Part shown: one piece after another, positions 1 through 7,775 of the stretch
Layout: each line of letters begins with the position of its first letter
How positions within the stretch are numbered: the stretch's first letter is position 1
Assembly (NCBI GenBank): GCA_041653875.1
Contig: JBAZEM010000011.1
Coordinates: 12,580-76,579, forward strand
Direction of reading: 5' to 3'
Length of the DNA: 64,000 nt
Source of the DNA: VSJD01 sp041653875
GTDB taxonomy: Bacteria; Verrucomicrobiota; Kiritimatiellia; JAAZAB01
Made by a program: the position numbers and the translations under genes
The notes under the pieces: generated by a model
Database searches by the model: none
Told to the model about the DNA's origin: nothing
The model's input: only the letters and a program-made list of their open reading frames with translations

Positions 1-7
1 GTTACGT

Positions 8-2299
8 CTATTCTTTATGTTTCAGCGACAGCGTCCGCAAACGCAGCGCGTTGGCGACGACCGAAACCGAGCTGCAACTCATTGCGGCGGCGGCAAGCAT
101 CGGGCTGAGCAGCAGGCCGAAGAACGGGTAAAGCGCTCCGGCCGCCACCGGAATGCCGAGTGCGTTGTAGAGAAAGGCGAAGAACAGGTTCTGCCGGATA
201 TTCCGCATGGTGGCGCGACTGAGGCGGATGGCCTTGGCAATGCCGCGAAGGTCGCCTTTCACGAGGGTAATGCCGGCGCTTTGCATAGCCACGTCGGTTC
301 CGGCGCCCATGGCAATGCCGACTTCCGCTTCGCCGAGGGCGGGGGCGTCGTTGATGCCGTCGCCGGCCATCGCAACATGAACGCCTTCCGCGCCCAGCCT
401 CTTGACATAGGCGGCTTTCCCGGCAGGCCCGATCTCCGCTTCCACGGCGTCAAGGCCGAGTTGCCCGGCCACCGCGGCGGCGGTATGGCGGTTGTCGCCG
501 GTCAGCATGACGAGTTTCAACCCAAGCGCATGGAGTTCGCGGATGGCTTCGGGTGTGGTGAATTTGATCGGGTCGGCAACGGCAAGGATTCCGGCCGGCT
601 TGCCGTCGATGGCGACAAACGTCACGGTTTTGCCTTCTTCTTGAAGTTTCACGGCCAAAGCTTCCAGCAGCTCCAAGCCCATGATTTTTTCGTTTCGCAG
701 GAAGTCCGGTTTGCCGAGCGTCACCGCGCGACCCGCGATGACGCCGAAAACGCCGCCCGCCGTCACCGAACGGAAGTTTTTCACGGCCCCGAAAACGAGG
801 CTTTGCTCTTTCGCGCCCCGCACAATCGCGGCGGCGAGCGGGTGTTCGCTGTTTTGCTCCAGGGAGGCGGCCAGACGCAAAAACTCCTTCGCGTCGAAAC
901 CGCCGGCGGGCAGGATATCCATGAGCTTGGGTTTGCCTTCCGTGAGAGTGCCTGTCTTGTCCACAACAAGGACGGTGACTTTCTCCAAACGTTCGAGCGC
1001 CTCGGCGTTTTTTACGAGCACACCGGCCTGCGCGCCGCGTCCGATGCCGACCATGACGGACATTGGCGTGGCCAGGCCGAGGGCGCATGGGCAGGCGATG
1101 ATGAGGACCGCGACGGCATTGACGATGGCATGCGCAAGCTTTGGCTCCGGTCCAAGCCCCATCCATAGGGCGAAGGTGAGCGCCGCAACCGCCAGCACCG
1201 CCGGCACAAAAATGCCCGCGACCTTGTCGGCAAGGCCTTGAATGGGCGCGCGGCTGCGCTGGGCTTCGGCAACCATGTTCACGATCTGCCCGAGCAGGGT
1301 GTCGCGCCCGACCCGTTCGGCGCGCATGACGAAACTGCCGGGGCCGTTGACGGCGCCGCCCGTCACTTTGTCGCCGACGGTCTTCTCCACCGGGAGCGGT
1401 TCGCCGGTGATCATGGACTCCTCCACGCTGGAGCGGCCCTCGACCACCGCGCCGTCCACGGGCACCTTGTCGCCCGGAACCACGCGCAGCCAGTCGCCGA
1501 CTTTCACCTGGTCGAGCGGGACGTCACGATCGCCCCCCGGCGCGACTTGGCGCGCCGTGGACGGCGCGAGGTTTAGCAACGCTTTAATGGCGCCGCCCGT
1601 GCGGCTGCGGGCGCGGAGTTCGAGCGCCTGCCCGAGGAGCGCCAGCACAACGATTGTCGCGGCGGCCTCGAAGTAGATGGCGATCTTGCCCGCGTGCCGC
1701 ATCGTATGCGGGAACAGGCCGGGCATGAGCATCGCCGCGGCGCTAAAGACGAATGCCGCGCCCACGCCGACGGCGATCAGCGCGAACATGTTCGGATGAC
1801 GCGCCATGACGGAGCGCCAGCCCCGACGGAAGAACGGCCAGCCCGCCCACCCGACCACGGGGGCGGCGAACGCAAATTGCATCCAGCGTGAGGCATGGCC
1901 ATCCACCCAGGATTGTTCGCCCAACATCGGCAACATAGGCGCCATCGCCAGCGCAAAAACCGGCAATGTCAGGGCGGCGCCAATCCAAAAACGTTTCGTC
2001 ATGTCGCGCAACTCGGCGCGCCCGCCCTCATCCCCGCCGCTTGTCATCGCCTCCGGCTCCAGCGCCATGCCGCATTTGGGACAATCGCCGGAATGGTCCT
2101 GCCGCACTTCCGGATGCATCGGGCAAGTATAATAGACGGCTTTGCCCTGCGGCTTTCCTTCGTGTTTCGCGATGGCGGACGTTGACAGAAACTTCCGCCG
2201 GCAGTGGTCGCCGCAAAAATAAAAAACCCGCCCGCCGCGCTCGGCGCGCAGGGGGGAAGATTCGTTCACCGTCATGCCGCAAATCGGGTCTTTGGTCAT
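8..2299 (-). CDS. copA: Cu(I)-type heavy-metal P1B ATPase with YHS and HMBD N-terminus
   Basis: A 763-aa inner-membrane pump that probably exports Cu(I) using ATP. The N-terminus has a YHS-type motif (DPICGMTV, residues 4-11) and then a heavy-metal-binding domain (YTCPMHPEV ... CPKCGMALEP, about 57-82), instead of the usual ferredoxin-like HMA domain. Core P-ATPase motifs are intact: TGEPLP near 297, membrane CPC in IACPCALGLATP near 402, phosphorylated DKTGTLT near 446, SEHPLA, and GDGINDAPAL near 646. The YN...P in the penultimate membrane region and the MSCSS near the C-terminus match Cu(I) pumps. It lies downstream of, and is co-oriented with, a Cys-rich periplasmic protein gene, which suggests a metal-resistance unit. 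The metal is inferred from motifs. Confidence 0.93.
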   Translation of the reverse strand: MTKDPICGMTVNESSPLRAERGGRVFYFCGDHCRRKFLSTSAIAKHEGKPQGKAVYYTCPMHPEVRQDHSGDCPKCGMALEPEAMTSGGDEGGRAELRDMTKRFWIGAALTLPVFALAMAPMLPMLGEQSWVDGHASRWMQFAFAAPVVGWAGWPFFRRGWRSVMARHPNMFALIAVGVGAAFVFSAAAMLMPGLFPHTMRHAGKIAIYFEAAATIVVLALLGQALELRARSRTGGAIKALLNLAPSTARQVAPGGDRDVPLDQVKVGDWLRVVPGDKVPVDGAVVEGRSSVEESMITGEPLPVEKTVGDKVTGGAVNGPGSFVMRAERVGRDTLLGQIVNMVAEAQRSRAPIQGLADKVAGIFVPAVLAVAALTFALWMGLGPEPKLAHAIVNAVAVLIIACPCALGLATPMSVMVGIGRGAQAGVLVKNAEALERLEKVTVLVVDKTGTLTEGKPKLMDILPAGGFDAKEFLRLAASLEQNSEHPLAAAIVRGAKEQSLVFGAVKNFRSVTAGGVFGVIAGRAVTLGKPDFLRNEKIMGLELLEALAVKLQEEGKTVTFVAIDGKPAGILAVADPIKFTTPEAIRELHALGLKLVMLTGDNRHTAAAVAGQLGLDAVEAEIGPAGKAAYVKRLGAEGVHVAMAGDGINDAPALGEAEVGIAMGAGTDVAMQSAGITLVKGDLRGIAKAIRLSRATMRNIRQNLFFAFLYNALGIPVAAGALYPFFGLLLSPMLAAAAMSCSSVSVVANALRLRTLSLKHKE

Positions 2300-2320
2300 A
2301 TCGACTCAATTCCATTTTTC

Positions 2321-2461
2321 ACACATTAGCATCCCATAGGATGCTCAGACTGTAGGCTGAAGGCTGTAGAACCTTTCCCGTAAAGATACACGCAAAAACG
2401 TGTATGTTTACGGAAAAGGTGCTAAACGGCTACAGTCTTGGCGTCCCTATGGGACGCCGGC
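2321..2461. repeat. Nested palindrome cluster (fold-back repeat)
   Basis: This intergenic stretch is almost entirely palindromic. A 22-bp imperfect stem (2371-2392 with 2399-2420, 20 of 22 paired, 6-nt loop) sits inside an outer pair, GACTGTAG (2348-2355) and CTACAGTC (2430-2437). Two short palindromes flank it, GCATCC-CATA-GGATGC and GGCGTCCC-TAT-GGGACGCC. It separates the P-ATPase gene from the upstream metal-response gene. It could act as a transcript-processing or attenuation structure, or it could simply be a mobile palindromic repeat. Confidence 0.75.
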
Positions 2462-2473
2462 GTTTTCCGCGCA

Positions 2474-2965
2474 TCAATCGGCACTCCCGGCTTTTGGGGC
2501 CGCCGCGGCGCGCCCGCCGCACATAGGGCACGATCTGCACGCGCATTCCGCAATCAACTCATCGAAACGTTTCTTTTGTTGCGGGTTCAGCAAGGCGCGA
2601 ACCCGCTGAATATGTTCCAGCGTGGCCAGTTCGCCGGCCTCATAGGCCCGGCCCATTTCCCCGATAATCAGCCGCGCTTGAACGACGCCATTGGTTTCAT
2701 TACAGAGCACCGGCCCCAATCGGACGCGCGCGGCACAGTGCCGCCGGCAACAATCGGCCAGTGTGGCGTTCAAGGCCGCGTGGAGTTTGGCGATCTCGCG
2801 GGATTGAGTTTCGCCAAGCCTCAGTTCCCGGCGCAGGAACGACGAGTCCTCCAGGCGGTCCGGCGCCGGCCGGCATCGGCTGCAGACCGTCCAGCGCGTG
2901 AGGCCGTAGGCCATGGCGCCAACGATCACAGCGACCATGACAGGGATAAGCCAGCTCTTTTTCAT
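2474..2965 (-). CDS. Cys-rich periplasmic metal-response protein (Spy/CnrX-like)
   Basis: A 163-aa protein with an N-terminal membrane or signal segment (MKKSWLIPVMVAVIVGAMAY) followed by a helical periplasmic domain rich in Cys and His (CSRC, CCRRHC, CACRSCPMC). The pattern LNPQQKKRFDELI is typical of periplasmic heavy-metal resistance/Spy-like proteins that bind metal or sense it for an anti-sigma factor. The ATG at 2965 is chosen because a GGAGGAG-type ribosome site lies just upstream and the signal segment begins there. The longer open frame lacks such support. The start overlaps the stop of the upstream anti-sigma-like gene. The family call is by pattern only. Confidence 0.7.
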   Translation of the reverse strand: MKKSWLIPVMVAVIVGAMAYGLTRWTVCSRCRPAPDRLEDSSFLRRELRLGETQSREIAKLHAALNATLADCCRRHCAARVRLGPVLCNETNGVVQARLIIGEMGRAYEAGELATLEHIQRVRALLNPQQKKRFDELIAECACRSCPMCGGRAAAAPKAGSAD

Positions 2966-3333
2966 CGAACTCCTCCGGAAGCCATCGCGAGATACGCGCC
3001 CGTCAATGTCTGGGCCGGAAGCAAGGACGCCGCAGATTCCGGATCCGCGCGTGTCTGCGGCACGGAAAGAGCCGCCGAGACACCCGCCACGATTCCAATG
3101 ATTGCGGCCACAGCCCGCACCCATGCCGGCTCAACGTTCAGCCAGCCGCGCGCGATCGCCCAGAGACCGGGCGCGGCGGATTCTGCGGCAGCCGCCGCGC
3201 ATATCCGGCGCCAGACACAGGACTCGAAATCGGCGCGCGGCTCTATGGCATGCCAATGCTGCAACGCCGTTTTCAAACGCGCCTCATCGGAATGCGCCAG
3301 ACTGCGCCGGAATCTCAAATTGATATCAACCAT
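2962..3333 (-). CDS. Small single-TM protein, anti-sigma-like
   Basis: A 123-aa protein with a cytoplasmic N-terminal half (MVDINLRFRRSLAHSDEARL) and one hydrophobic segment (AWVRAVAAIIGIVAGVSAAL, about residues 69-88), then a short periplasmic tail. The layout of small membrane protein plus Spy-like periplasmic partner, with overlapping stop and start codons, is typical of sigma/anti-sigma metal-stress operons. No sigma gene sits next to it. The only ECF sigma in the window is at 12705-13283. A good GGGAGGG ribosome site precedes the ATG. The function is inferred from context; no diagnostic motif is visible. Confidence 0.5.
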   Translation of the reverse strand: MVDINLRFRRSLAHSDEARLKTALQHWHAIEPRADFESCVWRRICAAAAAESAAPGLWAIARGWLNVEPAWVRAVAAIIGIVAGVSAALSVPQTRADPESAASLLPAQTLTGAYLAMASGGVR

Positions 3334-3413
3334 GGTTAAGATCCCTCCCGGATTAGGGTTTCAATAGGTGTAACGTCATGTTCGTTTAAAACCCTCGAAA
3401 AAAATAATGGGTC

Positions 3414-3533
3414 AGAACGTGTGAAAAAATCGCCCGGTGAGGGCGCCGGGCCTACAACAACCCTCAAAAATATGGGGAAATTGTAGGCCGTGTGCCCTCA
3501 CACGGCGTCCGGATTAATTTTTTCACACGTTCT
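3414..3533. repeat. MITE-like element with perfect 17-bp terminal inverted repeats
   Basis: The ends AGAACGTGTGAAAAAAT (3414-3430) and its exact reverse complement (3517-3533) bound a 120-bp non-coding unit. Inside, CGCCCGGTGAGGGCGCCGGG (from 3431) and GGCCTACAA/TTGTAGGCC arms form further stems. The inner part recurs at 47746-47806, so it belongs to an interspersed family. No gene is visible between 3334 and 3752; this element, the G/C-tract repeat and the rrf2 promoter fill that gap. Confidence 0.75.
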
Positions 3534-3542
3534 CAGTGACAA

Positions 3543-3658
3543 GGGGGGGGGTAGATGCGGTTCGACTTGTCCGCCTATGGTGGATAAAACCGCGGATTGC
3601 CGTTCTATCGAGCGGCCACTACACCTGATACGCTGTTATGCATGTGCCCCCCCCCCCC
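3543..3658. repeat. Repeat unit bounded by G9 and C12 tracts
   Basis: A run of 9 G (3543-3551) and a run of 12 C (3647-3658) bracket a unit containing TAGATGCGG, CCGCCTATGGTGGA and ACCGCGGATTGCCGTTC. A diverged copy of the inner part lies in opposite orientation at 46812-46935. The homopolymers are complementary and could pair. They lie directly upstream of the rrf2 promoter. Confidence 0.6.
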
Positions 3659-3688
3659 ATGTAGCACCCATTACCAAAAAAAAATTTA

Positions 3689-3716
3689 TTGACACGAATT
3701 TGCGATATGATAGATT
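3689..3716 (+). promoter_or_regulatory. Putative sigma70 promoter of rrf2
   Basis: A perfect -35 TTGACA (3689-3694) with 16-nt spacing to TAGATT (3711-3716). The start codon is 37 nt downstream of the -10 and has its own AGGAG site. Confidence 0.55.
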
Positions 3717-3727
3717 AATACTGTTCT

Positions 3728-3743
3728 ACTAATTCTATAGGAG
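3728..3743 (+). promoter_or_regulatory. Putative Rrf2-family operator (autoregulation)
   Basis: ACTAATTCTATAGGAG, just downstream of the putative rrf2 -10 box, matches 13 of 16 positions of a sequence downstream of the cysH -10 box (25155-25170, minus strand). The AATAGGAAT-like core resembles sites reported for the Rrf2 cysteine regulator CymR. It overlaps the ribosome site, which would suit repression. Confidence 0.45.
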
Positions 3744-3752
3744 AAAAGGAAT

Positions 3753-4214
3753 ATGCTTTCCAAGCAATCGAAATACGGCTTGCGTGCGTTGATCTACCTG
3801 GCGCGCCACTCGCAGGGAAAACCGGTACTGATCTCCGAAATTGCGCAACGCGAGAAAATGCCGCGTAAGTTTCTTGAGCGCATCTTGCTCGATCTCAAGA
3901 AGCGCGGGGTTCTGCAGAGCCGGATGGGAAAAGGCGGTGGGTATATATTGGCCCGGCGGCCGGAGCAAATCACCGTGGCGGAAATCATTCGGCTCACGGA
4001 CGGCCCGCTGGCACCCGTGCCCTGCGTCAGCCAGACCGCGTACGCAAAGTGTCCGGACTGTAACGACGAGGAGACCTGTTGTATTCGCGTCGTGATGAAA
4101 GAGGTGCGCGACGGCATCGCGCTTATTTTGGACCGTACGAGCCTGGCCGATATGCTCGCAAAACAACAAGCGCTTGAGGCCGGGTCATGCACGGCATTGG
4201 CTTACCAGATATGA
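3753..4214 (+). CDS. Rrf2-family transcriptional regulator (CymR/IscR-like)
   Basis: A 153-aa Rrf2 protein. The N-terminal winged helix (MLSKQSKYGLRALIYLARHS ... LERILLDLKKRGVL ... GKGGGYILAR) is canonical. A Cys cluster follows at about residues 90-110 (C-x8-C-x2-C-x5-CC), so it may sense an Fe-S cluster or thiol state. It is the first regulator upstream of the sulfate transporter genes, and a shared operator-like sequence lies at cysH. It is therefore the best candidate regulator of sulfur assimilation here, probably a repressor. Starts at ATG 3753 after an AGGAG site. The target set is inference. Confidence 0.85.
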   Translation: MLSKQSKYGLRALIYLARHSQGKPVLISEIAQREKMPRKFLERILLDLKKRGVLQSRMGKGGGYILARRPEQITVAEIIRLTDGPLAPVPCVSQTAYAKCPDCNDEETCCIRVVMKEVRDGIALILDRTSLADMLAKQQALEAGSCTALAYQI

Positions 4215-4255
4215 GATACTCAGATGAACAACACATTCGGAAAAGGATTAATATC

Positions 4256-4723
4256 ATGAAAGCATGGCAAAAATGGTTTTACGCCGCGCTGATCAGCGTG
4301 GCCCTTAGCGGGACGGTGGGATTGGCTGATGAGACCGAACAACGCATCGCCGAACTGGATCAGAAGATCAAGGTCATGGAAAGAAGGCTGGAATTGGCGG
4401 AGGAAGCGACTGGCGAAGAGGCGTCGTTCAAGGGCGTCAATCCGCGCCGCCCGCTCAATCCCGCGAAGGGCCAATGGGGCGCCTGGGAAGTGGCCGCGCG
4501 GCTGAGCGGCTTGAATGTGGACAAGGCGGCGTTTCCAACGTTCGCGGATCCGAAGAAATCGGCGCAAGCCACCGCCACCTGGGGTGTTGACGCAAACTGG
4601 CGCCTGTCGAAAAACACGAAATTGGTCCTGGACTATGAACAGAGTTCATTTGACGGCGGCGCCGCCGACGGCGACCGCGAGGACGAGAAAATCGTATTTG
4701 TCCGCGCCCAGGTATCGTTCTGA
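4256..4723 (+). CDS. Internally deleted OprO/OprP-type porin
   Basis: 155 aa: a signal peptide (MKAWQKWFYAALISVALS...), a short coiled coil (TEQRIAELDQKIKVMERRLE), then directly a C-terminal porin segment (FKGVNPRRPLNP, GQWGAWEVAARLSGLN, WRLSKNTKLVLDYEQSSFD) ending in ...VRAQVSF with a terminal Phe. Phosphate-selective porins usually have about 400 aa with the barrel strands lying between these parts. The middle is missing although the frame stays open, so it is probably a deletion product. ATG 4256 is chosen because the signal peptide starts there and AAAGGA lies upstream. It sits between rrf2 and the sulfate importer, so the ancestor may have been an anion porin of that regulon. Confidence 0.65.
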   Translation: MKAWQKWFYAALISVALSGTVGLADETEQRIAELDQKIKVMERRLELAEEATGEEASFKGVNPRRPLNPAKGQWGAWEVAARLSGLNVDKAAFPTFADPKKSAQATATWGVDANWRLSKNTKLVLDYEQSSFDGGAADGDREDEKIVFVRAQVSF

Positions 4724-4735
4724 CGTCGTAACAAC

Positions 4736-4996
4736 TCAGGTAGTCAGGAGTCAGAATTCAGAATCCAGAATAAAATATGCAAGAATCAGGCATTGAAGAT
4801 CGCAATGGGCATTCCACCAAAACCATGCGTTTAGCGTCTGTTTTCTTCGTATTCTCTTGGACCACACGGGGTTCCTTATTCTGACTACCTGCCCGCAGTG
4901 CTACCCCGCCTGCAACGCTGTGCGTAGCACTGCGGGCAGGGCACAGCGTTGCAGGCGGGCTGACTTCTGAATTCTGGCTCCTGAGCCGTTACCTGA
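4736..4996. repeat. About 260-bp inverted-repeat element with nested palindromes
   Basis: The outer arms (about 4736-4773 and 4961-4996) share TCAGGTA ... CAGGAGYCAGAATTCAGAA in inverted orientation. Inside, 4887-4960 holds two interleaved palindromic modules (CCTGCCCGCAGTGCTAC / GTAGCACTGCGGGCAGG and CCCGCCTGCAACGCTGTG / CACAGCGTTGCAGGCGGG). Related modules occur at 39940-39975 and 49368-49445. No gene is visible in 4724-5026. Confidence 0.7.
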
Positions 4997-5026
4997 CGTC
5001 AATAAAAAACAGAAAGAGCAAGTATC

Positions 5027-6037
5027 ATGAAAAATAAAACAGTCATTATGGCCTTCGCCGCGCTTATCGCGGCAATCACGTTCGCCTCGGCGTCGCCGAA
5101 AGACGTCGAACTTCTGAACGCGTCTTATGACCCGACGCGCGAGTTTTACACGGACTTCAACACCGCCTTCGCCCGGCACTGGCAGGAAAAAACCGGGCAA
5201 AAAGTGACGATCAACCAATCGCACGGCGGCTCGGGCAAACAGGCGCGCGCGGTTATAGACGGGCTGGAAGCTGACGTGGTCACGCTGGCCCTCGCCTACG
5301 ACGTGGATGCGCTGTACGAGAAGGCCAAGTTGATTCCGAAGAACTGGCAGGCGCGCCTGTCCAACAACAGCTCGCCCTACTATTCGACGATTGTGTTCCT
5401 GGTACGCAAGGGAAACCCCAAGGGCATCAAGGATTGGGACGACCTGGCCAAACCGGGCGTCGCGGTCATCACGCCGAACCCAAAAACATCGGGTGGCGCG
5501 CGCTGGAACTACCTGGCGGCCTGGGCTTTCGCGTTGCGCAAGTTCAACGGTGATGAAGCGAACGTGCGCGAGTTCATCCGGCAAGTTTATCGGAACGTTC
5601 CCGTGCTCGACTCCGGCGCGCGCGGATCGACGACAACCTTCGTGCAGCGCGGCATCGGCGACGCACTCATCTCCTGGGAGAACGAGGCTTTCCTCGCCCT
5701 CAAGGAGTTCGGCGCCGACAAATTCGAGCTGGTCGTGCCCTCCCTCAGCATCCTGGCCGAGCCGCCCGTGACTGTCGTGGACAAGGTGGTGGACCGGCGC
5801 GGCACGCGCGCCGTGGCCGGCGCCTACCTCGATTTCCTGTACACCGAACAGGGCCAGGAATTGGCGGCCAAGCACTTTTACCGACCCCGGCTGGAAAGCG
5901 TGGCGACTAAATACGCCGCGACGTTCCCAAAGATCGAGCTGATTACCATCGCCGACGTCTTCGGCGGCTGGCAAAAGGCGCAGGCGGCTCATTTCAACGA
6001 TGGCGGGGTATTCGACCGGATTTATGCCAAGCCTTAA
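5027..6037 (+). CDS. sbp: Periplasmic sulfate-binding protein
   Basis: A 336-aa substrate-binding protein of the sulfate/thiosulfate ABC importer. It has a signal peptide (MKNKTVIMAFAALIAAITFASAS), then motifs of the Sbp family: LLNASYDPTREFYTDFN, SHGGSGKQARAVIDGLEADVVTLAL, RKGNPKGIKDWDDLAKPGV, NPKTSGGARWNYLAAWAF, and GRGATTTF-like GARGSTTTFVQRGIGD. Full length for the family. It is followed after 6 nt by cysT, then cysW and cysA, giving a complete importer. It could also bind thiosulfate or another tetrahedral oxyanion. Confidence 0.95.
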   Translation: MKNKTVIMAFAALIAAITFASASPKDVELLNASYDPTREFYTDFNTAFARHWQEKTGQKVTINQSHGGSGKQARAVIDGLEADVVTLALAYDVDALYEKAKLIPKNWQARLSNNSSPYYSTIVFLVRKGNPKGIKDWDDLAKPGVAVITPNPKTSGGARWNYLAAWAFALRKFNGDEANVREFIRQVYRNVPVLDSGARGSTTTFVQRGIGDALISWENEAFLALKEFGADKFELVVPSLSILAEPPVTVVDKVVDRRGTRAVAGAYLDFLYTEQGQELAAKHFYRPRLESVATKYAATFPKIELITIADVFGGWQKAQAAHFNDGGVFDRIYAKP

Positions 6038-6043
6038 CGCGCC

Positions 6044-6862
6044 ATGACCAAGAACCGTAAAACAAATGTCCTCCCCGGCTTCGGGATTTCGCTGGGAGTT
6101 ACGCTCATGTACCTGGGACTGATTGTGCTCATTCCCCTCTCGGCGGTGTTCCTTAAGACGGCGGAGTTGAGCTGGGCGGCGTTCTGGCAAACGGTGACGA
6201 CGCCGCGCGTGCTGGCGTCTTACCGGATAAGTTTCGGGCTATCGCTGTTGGCCGCATCGATCAACGGCGTGTTCGGGTTTATCGTCGCGTGGGTGCTCGT
6301 CCGCTACCGGTTCATCGGCAAACGTCTTGTCGATGCGTTGGTGGATCTGCCCTTTGCCCTGCCCACCGCCGTGGCCGGCATCGCCCTGACGGCGGTGTAT
6401 GCGGAGAATGGCTGGATCGGGCAGTGGTTCAAGCCGCTGGGCGTGAAAATCGCCTTCACGCCGTTCGGTATTCTGATTGCGCTGGTATTTATCGGCCTGC
6501 CGTTTGTGGTGCGAACGGTACAGCCGGTGCTGGAGGATATTGACCGGCAGATCGAAGAGGCGGCGACCAGCCTTGGCGCCAGCCGTTGGCAAACCATACG
6601 GAAAGTGGTGATCCCGACCGTACGGCCGGCCCTGCTCACCGGTACGGCCATGGCCTTCGCCCGGGCAGTCGGAGAATATGGCTCGGTTGTGTTCATCGCG
6701 GGCAACATGCCGATGCGGACGGAAATCACGCCGCTCCTGATCATCACCAAACTGGAGCAGTTCGACTACACGGGGGCCACCGCGCTGGCGATGGTCATGC
6801 TCATCGCGTCGTTCATACTGCTCTTGTTCATCAACCTCTTGCAGTCCTGGAGCGCGCGCTGA
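6044..6862 (+). CDS. cysT: Sulfate ABC transporter permease CysT
   Basis: A 272-aa inner-membrane permease with about six hydrophobic segments and the cytoplasmic EAA loop (EEAATSLGASRWQTIRKVVIP, about 165-185) that docks on the ATPase. The conserved VDLPFALPTAVAGIALTAVY block and the end LLFINLLQSWSAR fit CysT/CysU. It forms the membrane channel with CysW. Ten nt separate it from cysW. The start at 6044 lies 6 nt after the sbp stop and has no clear ribosome site, so translation is probably coupled. Confidence 0.95.
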   Translation: MTKNRKTNVLPGFGISLGVTLMYLGLIVLIPLSAVFLKTAELSWAAFWQTVTTPRVLASYRISFGLSLLAASINGVFGFIVAWVLVRYRFIGKRLVDALVDLPFALPTAVAGIALTAVYAENGWIGQWFKPLGVKIAFTPFGILIALVFIGLPFVVRTVQPVLEDIDRQIEEAATSLGASRWQTIRKVVIPTVRPALLTGTAMAFARAVGEYGSVVFIAGNMPMRTEITPLLIITKLEQFDYTGATALAMVMLIASFILLLFINLLQSWSAR

Positions 6863-6872
6863 CAAAGGGATC

Positions 6873-7775
6873 ATGCCAAATTTCATTTCCAGACTCAGCC
6901 ACGTCCCGGCGCACCAGGTCACGGTCACGGAACCGCCGGCGGTGCGCCGCCTGCTGATCTTCACGGCCCTGCTCTTTCTCGGTCTGACGCTGTTCGTTCC
7001 GCTGGCCGCGGTGTTCTGGGAAGCGCTGCGCAAGGGGCTGGACGCGTATGGCGCGGCGCTTGTCGAACCCCAGGCGCTGGCGGCCATACGTCTGACCCTG
7101 CTCACGGCGGCGATTGCCGTCCCGTGCAACCTCGTCTTCGGTGTGATCGCCGCATGGGCCATCGCCAAGTTCGAATTCCGCGGAAAGAATCTGCTGATCA
7201 CGTTGATCGATCTGCCCTTTGCGGTGTCGCCGGTGGTGTCCGGCCTGATTTATGTGCTGGTCTTCGGCGCCCAAGGCTGGCTGGGACCCTGGCTCGTTGC
7301 GCATGACATCAAGATCGTTTTTGCCGTGCCGGGCATTGTCCTGGCCACGATTTTTGTCACGTTCCCGTTCGTGGCGCGCGAACTAATCCCGCTGATGCAG
7401 GCCCAGGGCACGGAGGAGGAAGAGGCGGCCATCGTGCTCGGCGCGAACGGCTGGCAGACATTTTGGCGCGTTACGCTGCCCAATATCAAGTGGGCCCTGC
7501 TCTATGGCGTGATCCTTTGCAATGCGCGCGCCATGGGCGAGTTCGGCGCGGTGTCCGTCGTTTCCGGCCATATCCGGGGGAAGACCAACACCATGCCGTT
7601 GCATGTCGAGATTCTCTACAACGAGTATAACTTTGTCGCCGCTTTCGCCGTGGCCTCGCTCCTGGCGTTGCTGGCGCTGGTCACGCTGGCGGCCAAGAAC
7701 CTCGTGGAATGGCGCGCCCAGAGCGCGCAGGCGGCGTTCCGCCAGGAACTCGATGACACGGAGGGCCTCACATGA
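6873..7775 (+). CDS. cysW: Sulfate ABC transporter permease CysW
   Basis: A 300-aa permease, the partner of CysT. It has the family blocks IDLPFAVSPVVSGLIYVLVFG and the EAA loop EEEEAAIVLGANGWQTFWRV, followed by NARAMGEFGAVSVVSGHIRG, which is diagnostic for CysW. Its last codons overlap the start of cysA by 4 nt (ATGA), so the two are translationally coupled. AAAGGGATC lies before its ATG. Confidence 0.95.
   Translation: MPNFISRLSHVPAHQVTVTEPPAVRRLLIFTALLFLGLTLFVPLAAVFWEALRKGLDAYGAALVEPQALAAIRLTLLTAAIAVPCNLVFGVIAAWAIAKFEFRGKNLLITLIDLPFAVSPVVSGLIYVLVFGAQGWLGPWLVAHDIKIVFAVPGIVLATIFVTFPFVARELIPLMQAQGTEEEEAAIVLGANGWQTFWRVTLPNIKWALLYGVILCNARAMGEFGAVSVVSGHIRGKTNTMPLHVEILYNEYNFVAAFAVASLLALLALVTLAAKNLVEWRAQSAQAAFRQELDDTEGLT

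Noticed and set aside
17..1168. Long plus-strand open frame (383 codons)
   Set aside because: Antisense shadow of the P-ATPase gene; no ribosome site and no recognisable motif, while the minus strand shows every P-ATPase motif.
3490..3732. 80-codon plus-strand frame before rrf2
   Set aside because: Made of the inverted repeat and the homopolymer tracts; overlaps the rrf2 promoter and has no ribosome site.
4887..4960. CRISPR-like repeats
   Set aside because: Repeats are palindromic modules in inverted arrangement without regular spacers; no cas genes occur in the window.
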